A model generated the notes under the pieces. That model saw only the letters and a list, made by a program, of their open reading frames with translations. It was not told the origin of the DNA and did not search any database. This document shows positions 1 through 9,005 of a DNA stretch of 64,000 bases, one piece after another. The DNA lies in the NCBI RefSeq assembly GCF_916619195.1, contig NZ_CAKAKL010000001.1:1797540-1861539 (forward strand), read 5' to 3'. Source of the stretch: Inquilinus sp. Marseille-Q2685 (GTDB lineage Bacteria; Pseudomonadota; Alphaproteobacteria; DSM-16000; Inquilinaceae). Made by a program: the position numbers and the translations under genes. Each line of letters starts with the position of its first letter. The stretch's first letter is position 1.

Positions 1-839
1 CACGCCTCCAGCCAGGCCGGGTCGCGCTGCAGCACCGGCAGGAACGGCCTTGTGTCGCCGATCTGCGGCAGCGATTCGAGCAGGCCGCGGGTGTAGGGGT
101 GCCTGGCCTGGCGCAGCTCCGCCGCCCGGCAACTCTCCACCACCCGGCCGGCATACATGATCAGGATGCGGTCGCAGAAGCTGGCGACCAGGTTCAGGTC
201 GTGGCTGATGAAGATCAGCCCCATGCCGCGCTGGGTCACCAGGTCGTCGATGATCGCCAGCACCTGCATCTGCACGGTGACGTCCAGCGCCGAGGTCGGC
301 TCGTCCGCGATCAGCAGGTCCGGGTCGGGGATCAGCATCATCGCGATCATGATGCGCTGGCCCATGCCGCCCGAGACCTCGTGCGGGTACAGGCTCCACA
401 CCCGCTCCGGATCGCGGATGCGCACCGCCTCGAACATCTCCAGCACCCGGCGCTTGGCCTCGCGGGCCGAGGCGCGCTTGTGGATGCGGTAGGCCTCGGC
501 CACCTGCTCGCCCACCGTGGCGACGGGGTTGAGCGAGAATTTCGGGTCCTGCATCACCATCGAGATGCGGCGGCCGCGGATGGCGCGCATCTGCCGCTCG
601 CTCTGGCGCTGCAGGTCGATGCCGTCGAACACCAGCCGGTCGGCCCGGGCCCGGCCGGGCGGCCCGACCAGCCGCAGGATCGACCGGCCGGTCATCGACT
701 TGCCGGAGCCGCTCTCGCCGACGATCCCCAGCTTCTCGCGGCCCAGGGTGAAGCTCATGCCGCGCACGGCGCGGACCGGGCCCTTGGCCGTGTCGAAGGT
801 GACCGAGAGGTTCTGAACCTCCAGCAGCGGGCCGCTCAT
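1..839 (-). CDS. Dipeptide/oligopeptide ABC transporter ATP-binding protein (DppD-like), 3' end outside window
   Basis: This is a cytoplasmic ATPase subunit that powers peptide-type uptake. The N-terminal 279 residues are present and the gene runs off the left edge. Walker A is GESGSGKS at residues 41-48; a Q-loop VMQDP, the ABC signature VSGGMGQR, Walker B with IADEPTSALD and the H-loop ISHD follow in order. The extended form and position after two DppB/DppC permeases fit the DppD/OppD family. The ATG overlaps the stop of the permease gene (ATGA, 836-839), so the two are translationally coupled. A DppF partner would be expected beyond the edge. The substrate cannot be read from this subunit. 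Confidence 0.95.
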   Translation of the reverse strand, partial: MSGPLLEVQNLSVTFDTAKGPVRAVRGMSFTLGREKLGIVGESGSGKSMTGRSILRLVGPPGRARADRLVFDGIDLQRQSERQMRAIRGRRISMVMQDPKFSLNPVATVGEQVAEAYRIHKRASAREAKRRVLEMFEAVRIRDPERVWSLYPHEVSGGMGQRIMIAMMLIPDPDLLIADEPTSALDVTVQMQVLAIIDDLVTQRGMGLIFISHDLNLVASFCDRILIMYAGRVVESCRAAELRQARHPYTRGLLESLPQIGDTRPFLPVLQRDPAWLEA

Positions 840-1765
840 GACTGCCCCCCCTGCTTCGGGTCGAGGATGTCGCGCAGCCCGTCGCCGAGCAGGTTGAAGC
901 CCAGGCTGACCACGAAGATGGCGATGCCGGGCATGGTCGCGACCCACCACTGGTCGAGGATGAAGCTGCGGCCCTTGGAGATCATCGCCCCCCATTCCGG
1001 CAGCGGCGGCTGGGCGCCGAGGCCGAGGAAGCCGAGGCCCGCCGCGGTCAGGATGATGCCGGCCATGTCGAGCGTGACCCGGACGATCACCGAGGACAGG
1101 CACAGCGGCACGATGTGCCGGGCGACGATGCGGGCGCTGGAGGCGCCCTGCAGCCGCACCGCGCTGATGAAGTCGGCGTTGCGGATGGTCAGCGTCTCGG
1201 CCCGGGCGATGCGGGCATAGGGCGGCCAGGAGGTGATGGCGATGGCGATGATCGCGTTCTCGATGCCCGGCCCGAGCGCCGCGACGAAGGCCAAAGCCAG
1301 GATCAGTTTCGGGAAGGCCAGGAAGATGTCGGTGATGCGCATCAGCACCGCATCGACCCAGCCGCCGAGATAGCCCGAGACGGTGCCGATCAGCAGGCCG
1401 ACCGGGGCCGCGGTGATCGCCACCAGCACGACGATCAGCAGCGTCAGCCGGGTGCCGTAGATGATGCGGGACCAGATGTCCCGGCCGAGCTCGTCGGTGC
1501 CCAGCCAGTGCGCGGCGCTGAAGGGCTGCAGCCGCTCCGCCAGGTTCTGCTCGATCGGCGACTGGTGCGCCAGCAGCGGCGCGATCGCGGCGGCGACCAG
1601 CAGCAGCAGGACGATGACGAGCCCGACCATGGCCAGCGGGTTGCGGGCCAGGCCGAGCCACAGCAGGTACAGCCGCCCGAGCCGGGCTTGGCCGCGCGAA
1701 TGCGGCGTGTCGGACAGGAGCCAGCCGCGCCAGCTGTCGGGGCGTGGGGATGTCAGATCGGTCAT
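836..1765 (-). CDS. Dipeptide-type ABC transporter permease (DppC-like)
   Basis: This is an inner-membrane permease of 309 aa, the usual DppC/OppC size. It has a cytoplasmic N-terminal stretch before the first membrane segment (about residues 37-60), the family motif LGTDELGRDIWSR after it, and an EAA-type coupling loop containing LQGASSARIVARH. The ATG at 1765 is chosen because it overlaps the stop of the upstream permease gene by four bases (ATGA); a longer frame upstream only reads antisense-like sequence inside that gene. It pairs with the DppB-like protein to form the translocation pore. Known for the family: import of di/oligopeptides, nickel or some glycosides; the actual substrate is unknown. 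Confidence 0.95.
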   Translation of the reverse strand: MTDLTSPRPDSWRGWLLSDTPHSRGQARLGRLYLLWLGLARNPLAMVGLVIVLLLLVAAAIAPLLAHQSPIEQNLAERLQPFSAAHWLGTDELGRDIWSRIIYGTRLTLLIVVLVAITAAPVGLLIGTVSGYLGGWVDAVLMRITDIFLAFPKLILALAFVAALGPGIENAIIAIAITSWPPYARIARAETLTIRNADFISAVRLQGASSARIVARHIVPLCLSSVIVRVTLDMAGIILTAAGLGFLGLGAQPPLPEWGAMISKGRSFILDQWWVATMPGIAIFVVSLGFNLLGDGLRDILDPKQGGQS

Positions 1766-2835
1766 CGCGCCCTCGGGTCCAGCACGCGGTACAGCAGGTC
1801 GGACAGCATGTTCAGCCCGATATAGACGGCGCCGACGACGATGGTGCCGCCAAGCACCGCGTTCATGTCGGCGTTGAGCAGGGAGTTGGTGATGTACTGG
1901 CCCAGGCCCGGCCAGGCGAAGACCGTCTCGGTCAGCACCGCCCCTTCCAGCAGCCCGGCATAGGACAGCGCGACCACGGTCAAGAGCGGCACCCGGATGT
2001 TGCGGAAGGCGTGGCGCCAGATCACCGCCCGCTCCGACACGCCCTTGACCCGCGCCGTGGTGACGTATTCCTGGCGCAGTTGGTCCAGCATGAAGGACCG
2101 CGTCATCCGGCTGATATAGGCGAGGCTGTAATAGCCCAGCAGCGCCGCCGGCAGGATCAAATGGTCGATCGCGTTCCAGAACACGTCCCATTCGCCGGCC
2201 AGCGCGGCGTCGAGCGTGATCACGCCGGTCACGGGATCGACCAGCCCGTCATAGAAGACGTCGAGCCGCCCCGGCCCTCCGACCCAGCTGAGCTTGGCGT
2301 AGAACAGCAGCAGGCCGACCAGGCCGAGCCAGAAGATCGGCACCGAATAGCCGATCAGCCCGACCACCCGGACCAGATGATCGGGCCATCGGCCGCGATG
2401 GACCGCCGCCAGCACCCCCGCCGGCACCCCGATGACGATGCCGAACAGGACGCCCAGCGTTGCCAGCTCCAGCGTCGCCGGGAACACCCGGCCGATATCC
2501 TCCAAGACCGGCCGCGAGGTCAGCACCGAGGTGCCGAGGTCGCCCGACAGCACGTCGCCGGCATAGCGGGCGAACTGGTCCCACAGCGGCTTGTCGAGGC
2601 CGAGCTCCAGCCGCGCCTTCTCATAGACGTCGCGCGGCGCCCGGTCGCCGACCACGGCGAGCACGGGGTCGATCGGCACCACCCGGCCGATGAAGAAGGT
2701 GACGAGGAGGAGGCCGAAGAAGGTGGTCGCCAGCGAGGCGACCACGCCGGCGATGCGGAGGGCGAGGCCGCGCCGCCGCCGGCGTCGGGCCCCGCCGGGC
2801 CGGGCGGAAACCGGCTGGAGGTTGGTGGCGGTCAC
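1762..2835 (-). CDS. Dipeptide-type ABC transporter permease (DppB-like)
   Basis: This is an inner-membrane permease of about 357 aa from a GTG start. The GTG at 2835 is preferred because AGGAAG lies ten bases upstream within the tail of the binding-protein gene and the reading frame then begins four bases after that gene's stop; an ATG at 2877 would add 14 residues but lacks a visible ribosome site. A basic patch before the first membrane segment, a periplasmic loop of about 100 residues with the family GLDKPLWDQ motif, and an EAA loop containing ARVKGVSERAV support DppB. It is coupled to DppC by an ATGA overlap. Confidence 0.93.
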   Translation of the reverse strand: MTATNLQPVSARPGGARRRRRRGLALRIAGVVASLATTFFGLLLVTFFIGRVVPIDPVLAVVGDRAPRDVYEKARLELGLDKPLWDQFARYAGDVLSGDLGTSVLTSRPVLEDIGRVFPATLELATLGVLFGIVIGVPAGVLAAVHRGRWPDHLVRVVGLIGYSVPIFWLGLVGLLLFYAKLSWVGGPGRLDVFYDGLVDPVTGVITLDAALAGEWDVFWNAIDHLILPAALLGYYSLAYISRMTRSFMLDQLRQEYVTTARVKGVSERAVIWRHAFRNIRVPLLTVVALSYAGLLEGAVLTETVFAWPGLGQYITNSLLNADMNAVLGGTIVVGAVYIGLNMLSDLLYRVLDPRAR

Positions 2836-2839
2836 GGGG

Positions 2840-4429
2840 TCACGACTTCCTGCCGGTCCAATACTGGTTCCTGTCATAGGTCGCCGACCAGGTGAGGCCT
2901 TCCACCGGCTTGCGGCTGGCGATCACCTCGGACAGCTGGAACATGAAGGCGAAGGGCGACGCCTGCTGGTGGCGGCGCTGCAGGTCGGCATAGATCTGCG
3001 CCCGCCTGGCGCCGTCGGTCTCGAGCACCGCCTGCTGGGCATCGGCGGTCATGGCCGCATCCTGCCAGCCATTGGCCCAGGCCTGGGTCTTCGAAGCCGT
3101 GGCGTCGCTGTTGTCGGCATTGACCGCGAAGGTCCCGGCATTGGAGTCCGGGTCCTCATAGTCCGGTCCCCAGCGGCCGATATAGATCTCGTGCTTGCGG
3201 GCACGCTGCTTGGACAGGACCTGCCGGGCGTCACCCGGGATCAGCTCCACCGTCACGCCGGCCCGGGCGAAGCTGGCCTGGATCGCCTGGGCGATGTCGA
3301 TATAGGGCGACTGGTTGATCACATCCATCGTCGCCTTGAACCCGTCCGGCAGCCCGGCCTGGGCCAGCAGCGCCCTGGCCTTGTCGACGTCGAGCTTGAA
3401 GGGCGCGTCGTCGATCGCTCCCAGCATCCCCGCCGGGACCAGGGACTGATGGACGGTGGCGAGGCCATGCATGATGGTGGCGACGATGCCGTCATAGTTG
3501 ATCAGGTATTTCAGCGCCTGCCGCACCTCCGGCTTGTCGAAGGGCGGGTGCAGGACGTTGAAGCTGACATAGAAGATCGACATCTTCTGCACCGGCTCGA
3601 GCGTGATGTCGGCATTGCCCTGCAGCGACTTCAGCTGGTCCGGCGTCAGGTTGCGGGCGACGTCGACATCGCCCTTCTGCAGCAGCAGAAGCCGGCTCGA
3701 TGAGTCCGGCACATGCCGGATGAAGACGCGGCGGAAACCCGGCTGGCCCTGCCAGTAGTCGTCGTTCCGGTCGAGCGCCAGCAGCTCGTTGGGCTTCCAG
3801 GATGCCAGCTTGAACGGGCCGGAGCCGGCGGAATGCGTCTTCAGCCACTCATGGCCGAAATCGCCATTCGCCTCATGCTCCCGGACCAGCTTGCTGTCGA
3901 CCACGGCGGTGACCGTGGCCGTCAGGCAGTTCAGCACGAAGGTCGGGGCATAGGCCTTGTCGGTTTCGATCACCAGCGTCCGGTCGTCCGGCGCCGTCAC
4001 CATCCGGTCGACGGTGTCCGGGGTCAGGCCGAGCTGGCCGACGATATAGGCCGGCGCCAGGTTCAGCTTGATCGCGCGCTGCAGCGACCAGGCGGCATCC
4101 CGGGCGGTCAGCGGATTGCCGGAGTGGAACTTGACCCCGTCGCGGATCCTGAAGGTGTAGGTCCGGGCGTCGTCGGACACCGTCCAGCTTTCGGCCAGCA
4201 GCGGCACCAGCTTGCTGGCGTCGGTGCGGTCGTAGCCGATCAGCCGGTCATAGACCTGGGCCAGATATTCGGTCGAGGAGGCCTCGAAGATCTCGGCCGG
4301 GTCGAGCGAGACGAGGTCGTCGATCACCCAGGCCTCGACCAGCGTATCGGGCGGCGTGCCTGCCCTGGCCGCGAGGCCGGAGCAGGCGATCATCGCCGCG
4401 AGGACGCCGCAGGCGAACGTCTTCAGCAC
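2840..4429 (-). CDS. ABC transporter substrate-binding protein, family 5 (first of a tandem pair)
   Basis: This is a periplasmic binding protein of 529 aa, normal for SBP family 5 (DppA/OppA). An N-terminal signal peptide ends near residue 23 (LAARA). Family hallmarks are visible: the VSLDPAE segment near the start, FRIRDGVKFHSGNPLTA, and NDDYWQG. It delivers substrate to the DppBC pore encoded immediately downstream. It is strikingly similar along its whole length to the next gene upstream (4451-6043), so the pair arose by tandem duplication. The 21-base gap between them implies one transcript. Substrate unknown; peptides, glycosides or opine-like compounds are all possible. Confidence 0.93.
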   Translation of the reverse strand: MLKTFACGVLAAMIACSGLAARAGTPPDTLVEAWVIDDLVSLDPAEIFEASSTEYLAQVYDRLIGYDRTDASKLVPLLAESWTVSDDARTYTFRIRDGVKFHSGNPLTARDAAWSLQRAIKLNLAPAYIVGQLGLTPDTVDRMVTAPDDRTLVIETDKAYAPTFVLNCLTATVTAVVDSKLVREHEANGDFGHEWLKTHSAGSGPFKLASWKPNELLALDRNDDYWQGQPGFRRVFIRHVPDSSSRLLLLQKGDVDVARNLTPDQLKSLQGNADITLEPVQKMSIFYVSFNVLHPPFDKPEVRQALKYLINYDGIVATIMHGLATVHQSLVPAGMLGAIDDAPFKLDVDKARALLAQAGLPDGFKATMDVINQSPYIDIAQAIQASFARAGVTVELIPGDARQVLSKQRARKHEIYIGRWGPDYEDPDSNAGTFAVNADNSDATASKTQAWANGWQDAAMTADAQQAVLETDGARRAQIYADLQRRHQQASPFAFMFQLSEVIASRKPVEGLTWSATYDRNQYWTGRKS

Positions 4430-4450
4430 GGTTGCGGTCCTCGCCGGATG

Positions 4451-6043
4451 TCAGGACTTCTTGCCGGTCCAGTAGAAGTTGCTGTCGAAGGCCGGGCCCC
4501 AGGTGATGCCCTCGACGTTCTTGCGCATGGCCGGCACCTCGGTCTGCTGGAACATCACGGCGAAGGGCGAGATCTCCATGTGCTTGCGCTGCAGGTCCTC
4601 ATAGATCTTCGCCCGCTTGGCGCCGTCGCGCTCGGTCACCGCGCTCTGCGCCAGCTTGGTCAGATCCGCGTCCTGCCAGCCGTTGCGCCAGGACAGCGTC
4701 TTCGACTTGGCGTCGGGACCGTTATCGACATTGATGGCGAAGGTCTCGGCATTCGAGTTCGGGTCCTGATAGTCGGTGCCCCAGCGGCCGATATAGATGT
4801 CGTGGTTGCGGGCCCGGTACTTGGTCAGGGTCTGCTTGTTGTCGCCGGGGATGATCTCCACCTGCACGCCGGCCTGGGCGAAGGTGCCCTGGATCGACTG
4901 CGCCATGTCCATCGACGGCGAGGCGTTCCAGACGTCGAAAGTGGTCTTGAAGCCGTCCGGCAGCCCGGCCTTGGCCAGGAGCTCCTTGGCCTTGGCGACG
5001 TCCAGCTTGAACGGCTGGTCGGAGATCTCGCCCAGCATGCCCTGAGGGATGAAGCTCTGGTGCTTGACGGCGATGCCGCGCATGAAGCTGTTGGCCATGC
5101 CGTCATAGTCGATCAGGTATTTCAGCGCCTGCCGCACCTCCGGCTTGTCGAAGGGCGGGTGCAGCGTGTTGAAGCTGATGTACCAGACCGACCCCTTCGG
5201 CGCGTTCTCGAGCCTGATGTCGGGGTTGCCGTCGAGCGACTTGAGCTGCTCGGCGCTGAGGTTGCGGGCGACGTCGACATCGCCCTTCTGCAGCAGCAGC
5301 AGCTGGGTTGCCGCCTCGGCCACGTGCCGGATGAAGACGCGCCGGAAGGCCGGCTTGCCCTGCCAGTAGTCGTCGTTGCGCTCCAGCACAAGCGACTCGT
5401 TCGGCTTCCAGGCGGACAGCTTGAACGGGCCGGACCCGGCGGAATGCGTCTTCAGCCACTCATGGCCGAAATCGCCGTTCGCCTCATGCGCCTTCACCTC
5501 CTTGCTGTCGACAACCGAGGCGACGCCCGAGGTCAGGCAGTTCAGCACGAAGGTCGGCGCATAGGCCTTGTCGGTCTTGAACACCAGGGTCCGGTCGTCC
5601 GGCGCCGTGACCATCTGGTCGACATTCTCCGCAGTCAGGCCGAACTGGCCGAGGATGAAGGCCGGGGACAGGTTCAGCTTCACCGCGCGTTGCAGCGACC
5701 AGGCCGCATCCTGGGCGGTCAGCTTGTTGCCGGAGTGGAACGTCACCCCGTCGCGGATCTTGAAGGTGTAGGTCAGGCCGTCGTCGGAGACGGTCCAGCT
5801 CTCGGCCACGCCGGGCAGGATCTTGCTGACGTCCTTGACGTCGTAGCCGATCAGCCGCTCATAGACCTGGGCCTGGTACTCGGCCGCCGAGAACTCGAAG
5901 ATCTCGGCCGGGTCGAGTGAGATGATGTCGTCGATCTGCCACGCTTCGACCAAGGTGTCCTTCGGCGTCTCCGCCATCGCCGGAAGGCTGGCGCAGGCCA
6001 GGATCGTCGCTGCGAGTATGTTGCGGGTGAAACGCTTCAACAC
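4451..6043 (-). CDS. ABC transporter substrate-binding protein, family 5 (second of a tandem pair; first gene of the operon)
   Basis: This is a periplasmic binding protein of 530 aa. The start is taken at GTG 6043 because a strong GGGAGGGG ribosome site lies seven bases upstream and the protein then opens with a signal peptide (VLKRF...PAMA) aligned with that of the neighbouring copy. ATG codons further upstream would add sequence with no signal-peptide character. Motifs match SBP family 5 (DGVTFHSGN, RNDDYWQG). It is probably the promoter-proximal gene of the leftward operon; the intergenic region shared with the XRE-cupin regulator is the likely control point. Divergence from its tandem copy suggests different but related ligands. 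Confidence 0.93.
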   Translation of the reverse strand: MLKRFTRNILAATILACASLPAMAETPKDTLVEAWQIDDIISLDPAEIFEFSAAEYQAQVYERLIGYDVKDVSKILPGVAESWTVSDDGLTYTFKIRDGVTFHSGNKLTAQDAAWSLQRAVKLNLSPAFILGQFGLTAENVDQMVTAPDDRTLVFKTDKAYAPTFVLNCLTSGVASVVDSKEVKAHEANGDFGHEWLKTHSAGSGPFKLSAWKPNESLVLERNDDYWQGKPAFRRVFIRHVAEAATQLLLLQKGDVDVARNLSAEQLKSLDGNPDIRLENAPKGSVWYISFNTLHPPFDKPEVRQALKYLIDYDGMANSFMRGIAVKHQSFIPQGMLGEISDQPFKLDVAKAKELLAKAGLPDGFKTTFDVWNASPSMDMAQSIQGTFAQAGVQVEIIPGDNKQTLTKYRARNHDIYIGRWGTDYQDPNSNAETFAINVDNGPDAKSKTLSWRNGWQDADLTKLAQSAVTERDGAKRAKIYEDLQRKHMEISPFAVMFQQTEVPAMRKNVEGITWGPAFDSNFYWTGKKS

Positions 6044-6193
6044 GTTTTCCCCTCCCTGTTCGTTATGTCCATGACCACGGAACGAGACCGGACGGCCCGC
6101 AGGCCTCCGGGGTCGGCCCATCTTCCGGGCCGTGTCGAACCGGAGTCAAGCCGCAGCCCCGGTCCTCCGGGTAACGTTCCCTGCGCCGGCATC

Positions 6194-6238
6194 CTGCCAT
6201 CAAAAAAATTTTGATGGCAGCTAAATTCCGACTAGGCT
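6194..6238. promoter_or_regulatory. 27-bp perfect palindromic operator with overlapping promoter-like boxes
   Basis: Positions 6194-6205 read CTGCCATCAAAA and are repeated exactly, inverted, at 6209-6220, with three A between. A TTGATG / TAGGCT pair spaced 16 bases (6211-6216 and 6233-6238) could be the promoter of the regulator gene, so a bound repressor would block it. The site lies between the divergent binding-protein operon and the XRE-cupin gene. Its use by that regulator is inferred from position only. Confidence 0.6.
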
Positions 6239-6260
6239 CGTTGACAACAACGGGGGGCTC

Positions 6261-6881
6261 ATGGCGGGGGACGCGGCAGCAGAGACAGCCGATGCTCGGG
6301 CGGCCGTGCCGCATCTCGGCCGGGCGATCCGGGCCCGGCGCCGAGCGCTCGACCTCACCCTCAAGGACCTCGGCCGCCGCGCCGGCCTGTCGGTCGGCTT
6401 CCTGTCGCAGCTGGAGCGGGACCTGGCGACGCCGTCGCTGAGCGCCCTGTCGGGCATCGCCGGCGCCCTCGGCGTCCCGCTCGACGCCTTCCTCGCCGCG
6501 CCGCGCCCGGCGAGCGGCCTGACCCGCCGCGGCGAGCGTCCGGTCTTCGCCATCGGCGACGCCGATGCCCCGCCCGACCGCATCCGCTACGAGCGGCTGA
6601 GCGCCGCCTTCCCCGGCCAGGCGCTGAACGCCGTGCTGGTGCACGTGCCGCCCGGCTATGCGTCGGAGGCGGTGCAGCATGAGGGCGAGGAGATCGCCTT
6701 CGTGCTGGAGGGATCGCTGCTGGTCGGCATCGGCGGCGAGAGCATCCGCCTCGACGCCGGCGACAGCCTGCACTACCCGGCCGGCCGGGCGCATCGCTGG
6801 AGCAACGCCCATGACGGCTGGACCCGGGTGCTGTGGACCGGGACGGCCCCGATCTTCGACCGATTGCGAGACGAGCCATGA
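6261..6881 (+). CDS. XRE-family transcriptional regulator with C-terminal cupin domain
   Basis: This is a cytoplasmic DNA-binding regulator of 206 aa. Residues about 19-75 form an XRE-type helix-turn-helix (LGRAIRARRR, then LSVGFLSQLERD...PSLSAL); residues about 120-200 form a cupin with GSLLVGIGGESIRLDAGDSLHYPAGRAHRW, the usual small-ligand sensing part of HTH-cupin regulators of polyamine and amino-compound genes. It is divergent from the binding-protein operon and is followed, with an ATGA overlap, by a GAF protein, then by a third binding protein of the same family. This arrangement suggests it controls uptake of the ligand of these binding proteins. Confidence 0.9.
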   Translation: MAGDAAAETADARAAVPHLGRAIRARRRALDLTLKDLGRRAGLSVGFLSQLERDLATPSLSALSGIAGALGVPLDAFLAAPRPASGLTRRGERPVFAIGDADAPPDRIRYERLSAAFPGQALNAVLVHVPPGYASEAVQHEGEEIAFVLEGSLLVGIGGESIRLDAGDSLHYPAGRAHRWSNAHDGWTRVLWTGTAPIFDRLRDEP

Positions 6882-7369
6882 CGACATTGACCGACCCGAA
6901 GGTGGCCGCTTCCGTCGCGGCGCTGGCCGCCGCCCAGGCGGAGCCGGGCCAGCCGCAGGCGCTGTTCCGCGCCGCCGACGCCGCCTACGGGGCGCTGCTC
7001 GGCCACAAGCTGTTCACCATCATGGCGCTCCGGGCGGAGACCGCGGAGGCGGAGCGGGTCTACACCAACGACGCCGCCGCCTACCCGGTCACCGGCCGCA
7101 AGCCGATGCAGGAGAACCGCTGGTCGGCCCAGGTGATCGGCCGGCGCGAGGTGTTCCTGGGCCGGACCCTGGCCGAGATCGCCGAGGTGTTCCCGGACCA
7201 TGAGCTGATCGGCTCGCTGGGCTGCGGCGCGGTGCTGAATTTCCCGGTGGTCTATGACGGCAAGGTGCTGGGCACCGTCAACGTGCTGGACGCCGAGGGC
7301 CGCTACGACGAGGCCGCCGCCGAGCGCGGCCGCTGGCTGACCCCGCTGCTGGTGCCGGCCCTGCTCTGA
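6878..7369 (+). CDS. Small GAF-domain protein coupled to the XRE-cupin regulator
   Basis: This is a 163-aa soluble protein with no signal or membrane segment. The C-terminal half carries a GAF-like pattern: a mid-chain stretch GSLGCGAVLNFPVVYDG followed by LGTVNVLD, with a single GAF domain filling most of the chain. Its ATG overlaps the regulator stop by four bases, so the two are made together. It could sense a small ligand and act with the regulator, or be a GAF-fold enzyme comparable to free-methionine sulfoxide reductases, though the cysteine pattern of those enzymes is not evident. No attached output domain is present. Confidence 0.8.
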   Translation: MTTLTDPKVAASVAALAAAQAEPGQPQALFRAADAAYGALLGHKLFTIMALRAETAEAERVYTNDAAAYPVTGRKPMQENRWSAQVIGRREVFLGRTLAEIAEVFPDHELIGSLGCGAVLNFPVVYDGKVLGTVNVLDAEGRYDEAAAERGRWLTPLLVPALL

Positions 7370-7402
7370 CGGAATTCGCGAATAACAACAGGGAGACAGA
7401 CC

Positions 7403-8986
7403 ATGCGCAGCCTCATATCCGCCCTCCTCGCCACGGCGCTCCTGGCGCCGCTTCCCGCGGTCGCGGCGACGCCGGCCGATGCGCTGGTGGTGGCCAAGAA
7501 CATCGACGACATCGTCAGCCTGGATCCGGCCCAGGCCTATGAGTTCACCTCCGGCGAGATCGTCACCAACACCTATGACCGGCTGGTACAGTACGAGGCC
7601 GAGGACATGCAGAAGCTGGTCGGCGGGCTGGCCGAGAGCTGGGCGGTGTCGGACGACGGCAAGACCCTGATCTTCAAGCTGCGGCCGGGCGTGGCGTTCC
7701 AGAGCGGCAATCCGGTGCGGCCGGAGGACGTGGTGTTCTCGCTAGCCCGCACGGTCAAGCTGAACAAGGCGCCGGCCTTCCTGCTGACCCAGCTGGGCTG
7801 GACGCCGGAGAACGTCGAGCAGATGGTGCGCAAGACCGGCGAGGCCGAGGTCACGGTCACCGTCAGCGGCGGCTTCGCCCCCAGCTTCGTGCTCAACGTC
7901 CTGGCTTCCCGCCCCGCCTCGGTGGTCGACGAGAAGACGGTGATGGAGCACGCCAGGGACGGCGACCTGGGCAATGCCTGGCTGGGCCAGAACTCGGCCG
8001 GCACCGGCCCGTTCTCGCTGCGCGCCTACAAGCCGAACGAATCGATCATGCTGCGCGCCAACCCGTCCTATTTCCGCGGCGCGCCGGCGATGAAGTCGGT
8101 GATCTACCGCCATGTCGCCGAGCCGGCGACCCAGCGCCTGCTGCTGGAGGCCGGCGATGCCGACCTGGCGCGCGACCTGACGCCGGACCAGGTGGCGGCG
8201 CTGGAGGGCAAGGACGGCATCGCCATCGGCACCTACCCGCAGGCGGCGGTGCACTTCTTCGCCCTGAACCAGAAGGTCGAGGCGCTGCGCAGCCCGAAGC
8301 TGTGGGAGGCGGTGCGGTACCTGGTCGACTATGACGGCATGACCAAGAGCTTCCTGCGCGGTCAGATGAAGGTGCACCAGGCCTTCTGGCCCGAAGGCTT
8401 CCCCGGCGCGGTGAACGACACGCCGTTCAAGCTCGACGTCGCCAAGGCCAAGGCCCTCCTGGCCGAGGCCGGCGTCAAGGACGGGCTGACGATCAAGATG
8501 GACGTGATCTCCAGCCCGCCCTTCACCGAGATCGCGCAGTCGCTGCAGTCGACCTTCGCCCAGGCCGGCATCACGCTGGAGCTGGTGCCCGGCACCGGCA
8601 GCCAGGTGATCACCAAGTACCGCGCCCGCAACCATGAGGCGGTGCTGCTGTACTGGGGCCCGGATTTCATGGACCCGCATTCCAACGCCGGCGCCTTCGC
8701 CTACAACGTGAACAACGCGGACGACGCGCCGCAGAGCACCACCACCTGGCGCAACAGCTGGCTGGTGCCGGAGCTGAGCGCCGAGACCGAGGCGGCGCTG
8801 AAGGAGCGCGATGCGGCCAGGCGTGACGCCATGTATGTCGACCTGCAGCGCAAGGTGCAGGAATCCTCGCCGATCGTGATCATGTTCCAGGCGGTCAGCC
8901 AGGTGGCGATGGCGAAGTCCGTGCAGGGCTACGCCAACGGAGCGACCACCGACCAGATTTATTATCGCTTGGTGACGAAGAACTGA
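7403..8986 (+). CDS. ABC transporter substrate-binding protein, family 5 (third, separate copy)
   Basis: This is a periplasmic binding protein of 527 aa with a signal peptide ending near residue 21 (PAVAA). Its order of motifs (DIVSLDPAQ, AESWAVSDDGKT, FKLRPGVAFQSGN, HSNAGAFAYN) parallels the two leftward binding proteins, so it is a more distant paralogue. A GGGAGA ribosome site sits upstream of the ATG. No permease or ATPase follows, so it probably feeds the DppBCD-like complex on the other side of the regulator. A short palindrome ATTCGCGAAT (7374-7383) lies just ahead of the ribosome site. Confidence 0.93.
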   Translation: MRSLISALLATALLAPLPAVAATPADALVVAKNIDDIVSLDPAQAYEFTSGEIVTNTYDRLVQYEAEDMQKLVGGLAESWAVSDDGKTLIFKLRPGVAFQSGNPVRPEDVVFSLARTVKLNKAPAFLLTQLGWTPENVEQMVRKTGEAEVTVTVSGGFAPSFVLNVLASRPASVVDEKTVMEHARDGDLGNAWLGQNSAGTGPFSLRAYKPNESIMLRANPSYFRGAPAMKSVIYRHVAEPATQRLLLEAGDADLARDLTPDQVAALEGKDGIAIGTYPQAAVHFFALNQKVEALRSPKLWEAVRYLVDYDGMTKSFLRGQMKVHQAFWPEGFPGAVNDTPFKLDVAKAKALLAEAGVKDGLTIKMDVISSPPFTEIAQSLQSTFAQAGITLELVPGTGSQVITKYRARNHEAVLLYWGPDFMDPHSNAGAFAYNVNNADDAPQSTTTWRNSWLVPELSAETEAALKERDAARRDAMYVDLQRKVQESSPIVIMFQAVSQVAMAKSVQGYANGATTDQIYYRLVTKN

Positions 8987-9005
8987 GAGCCGGCTGCTCT
9001 TCACC

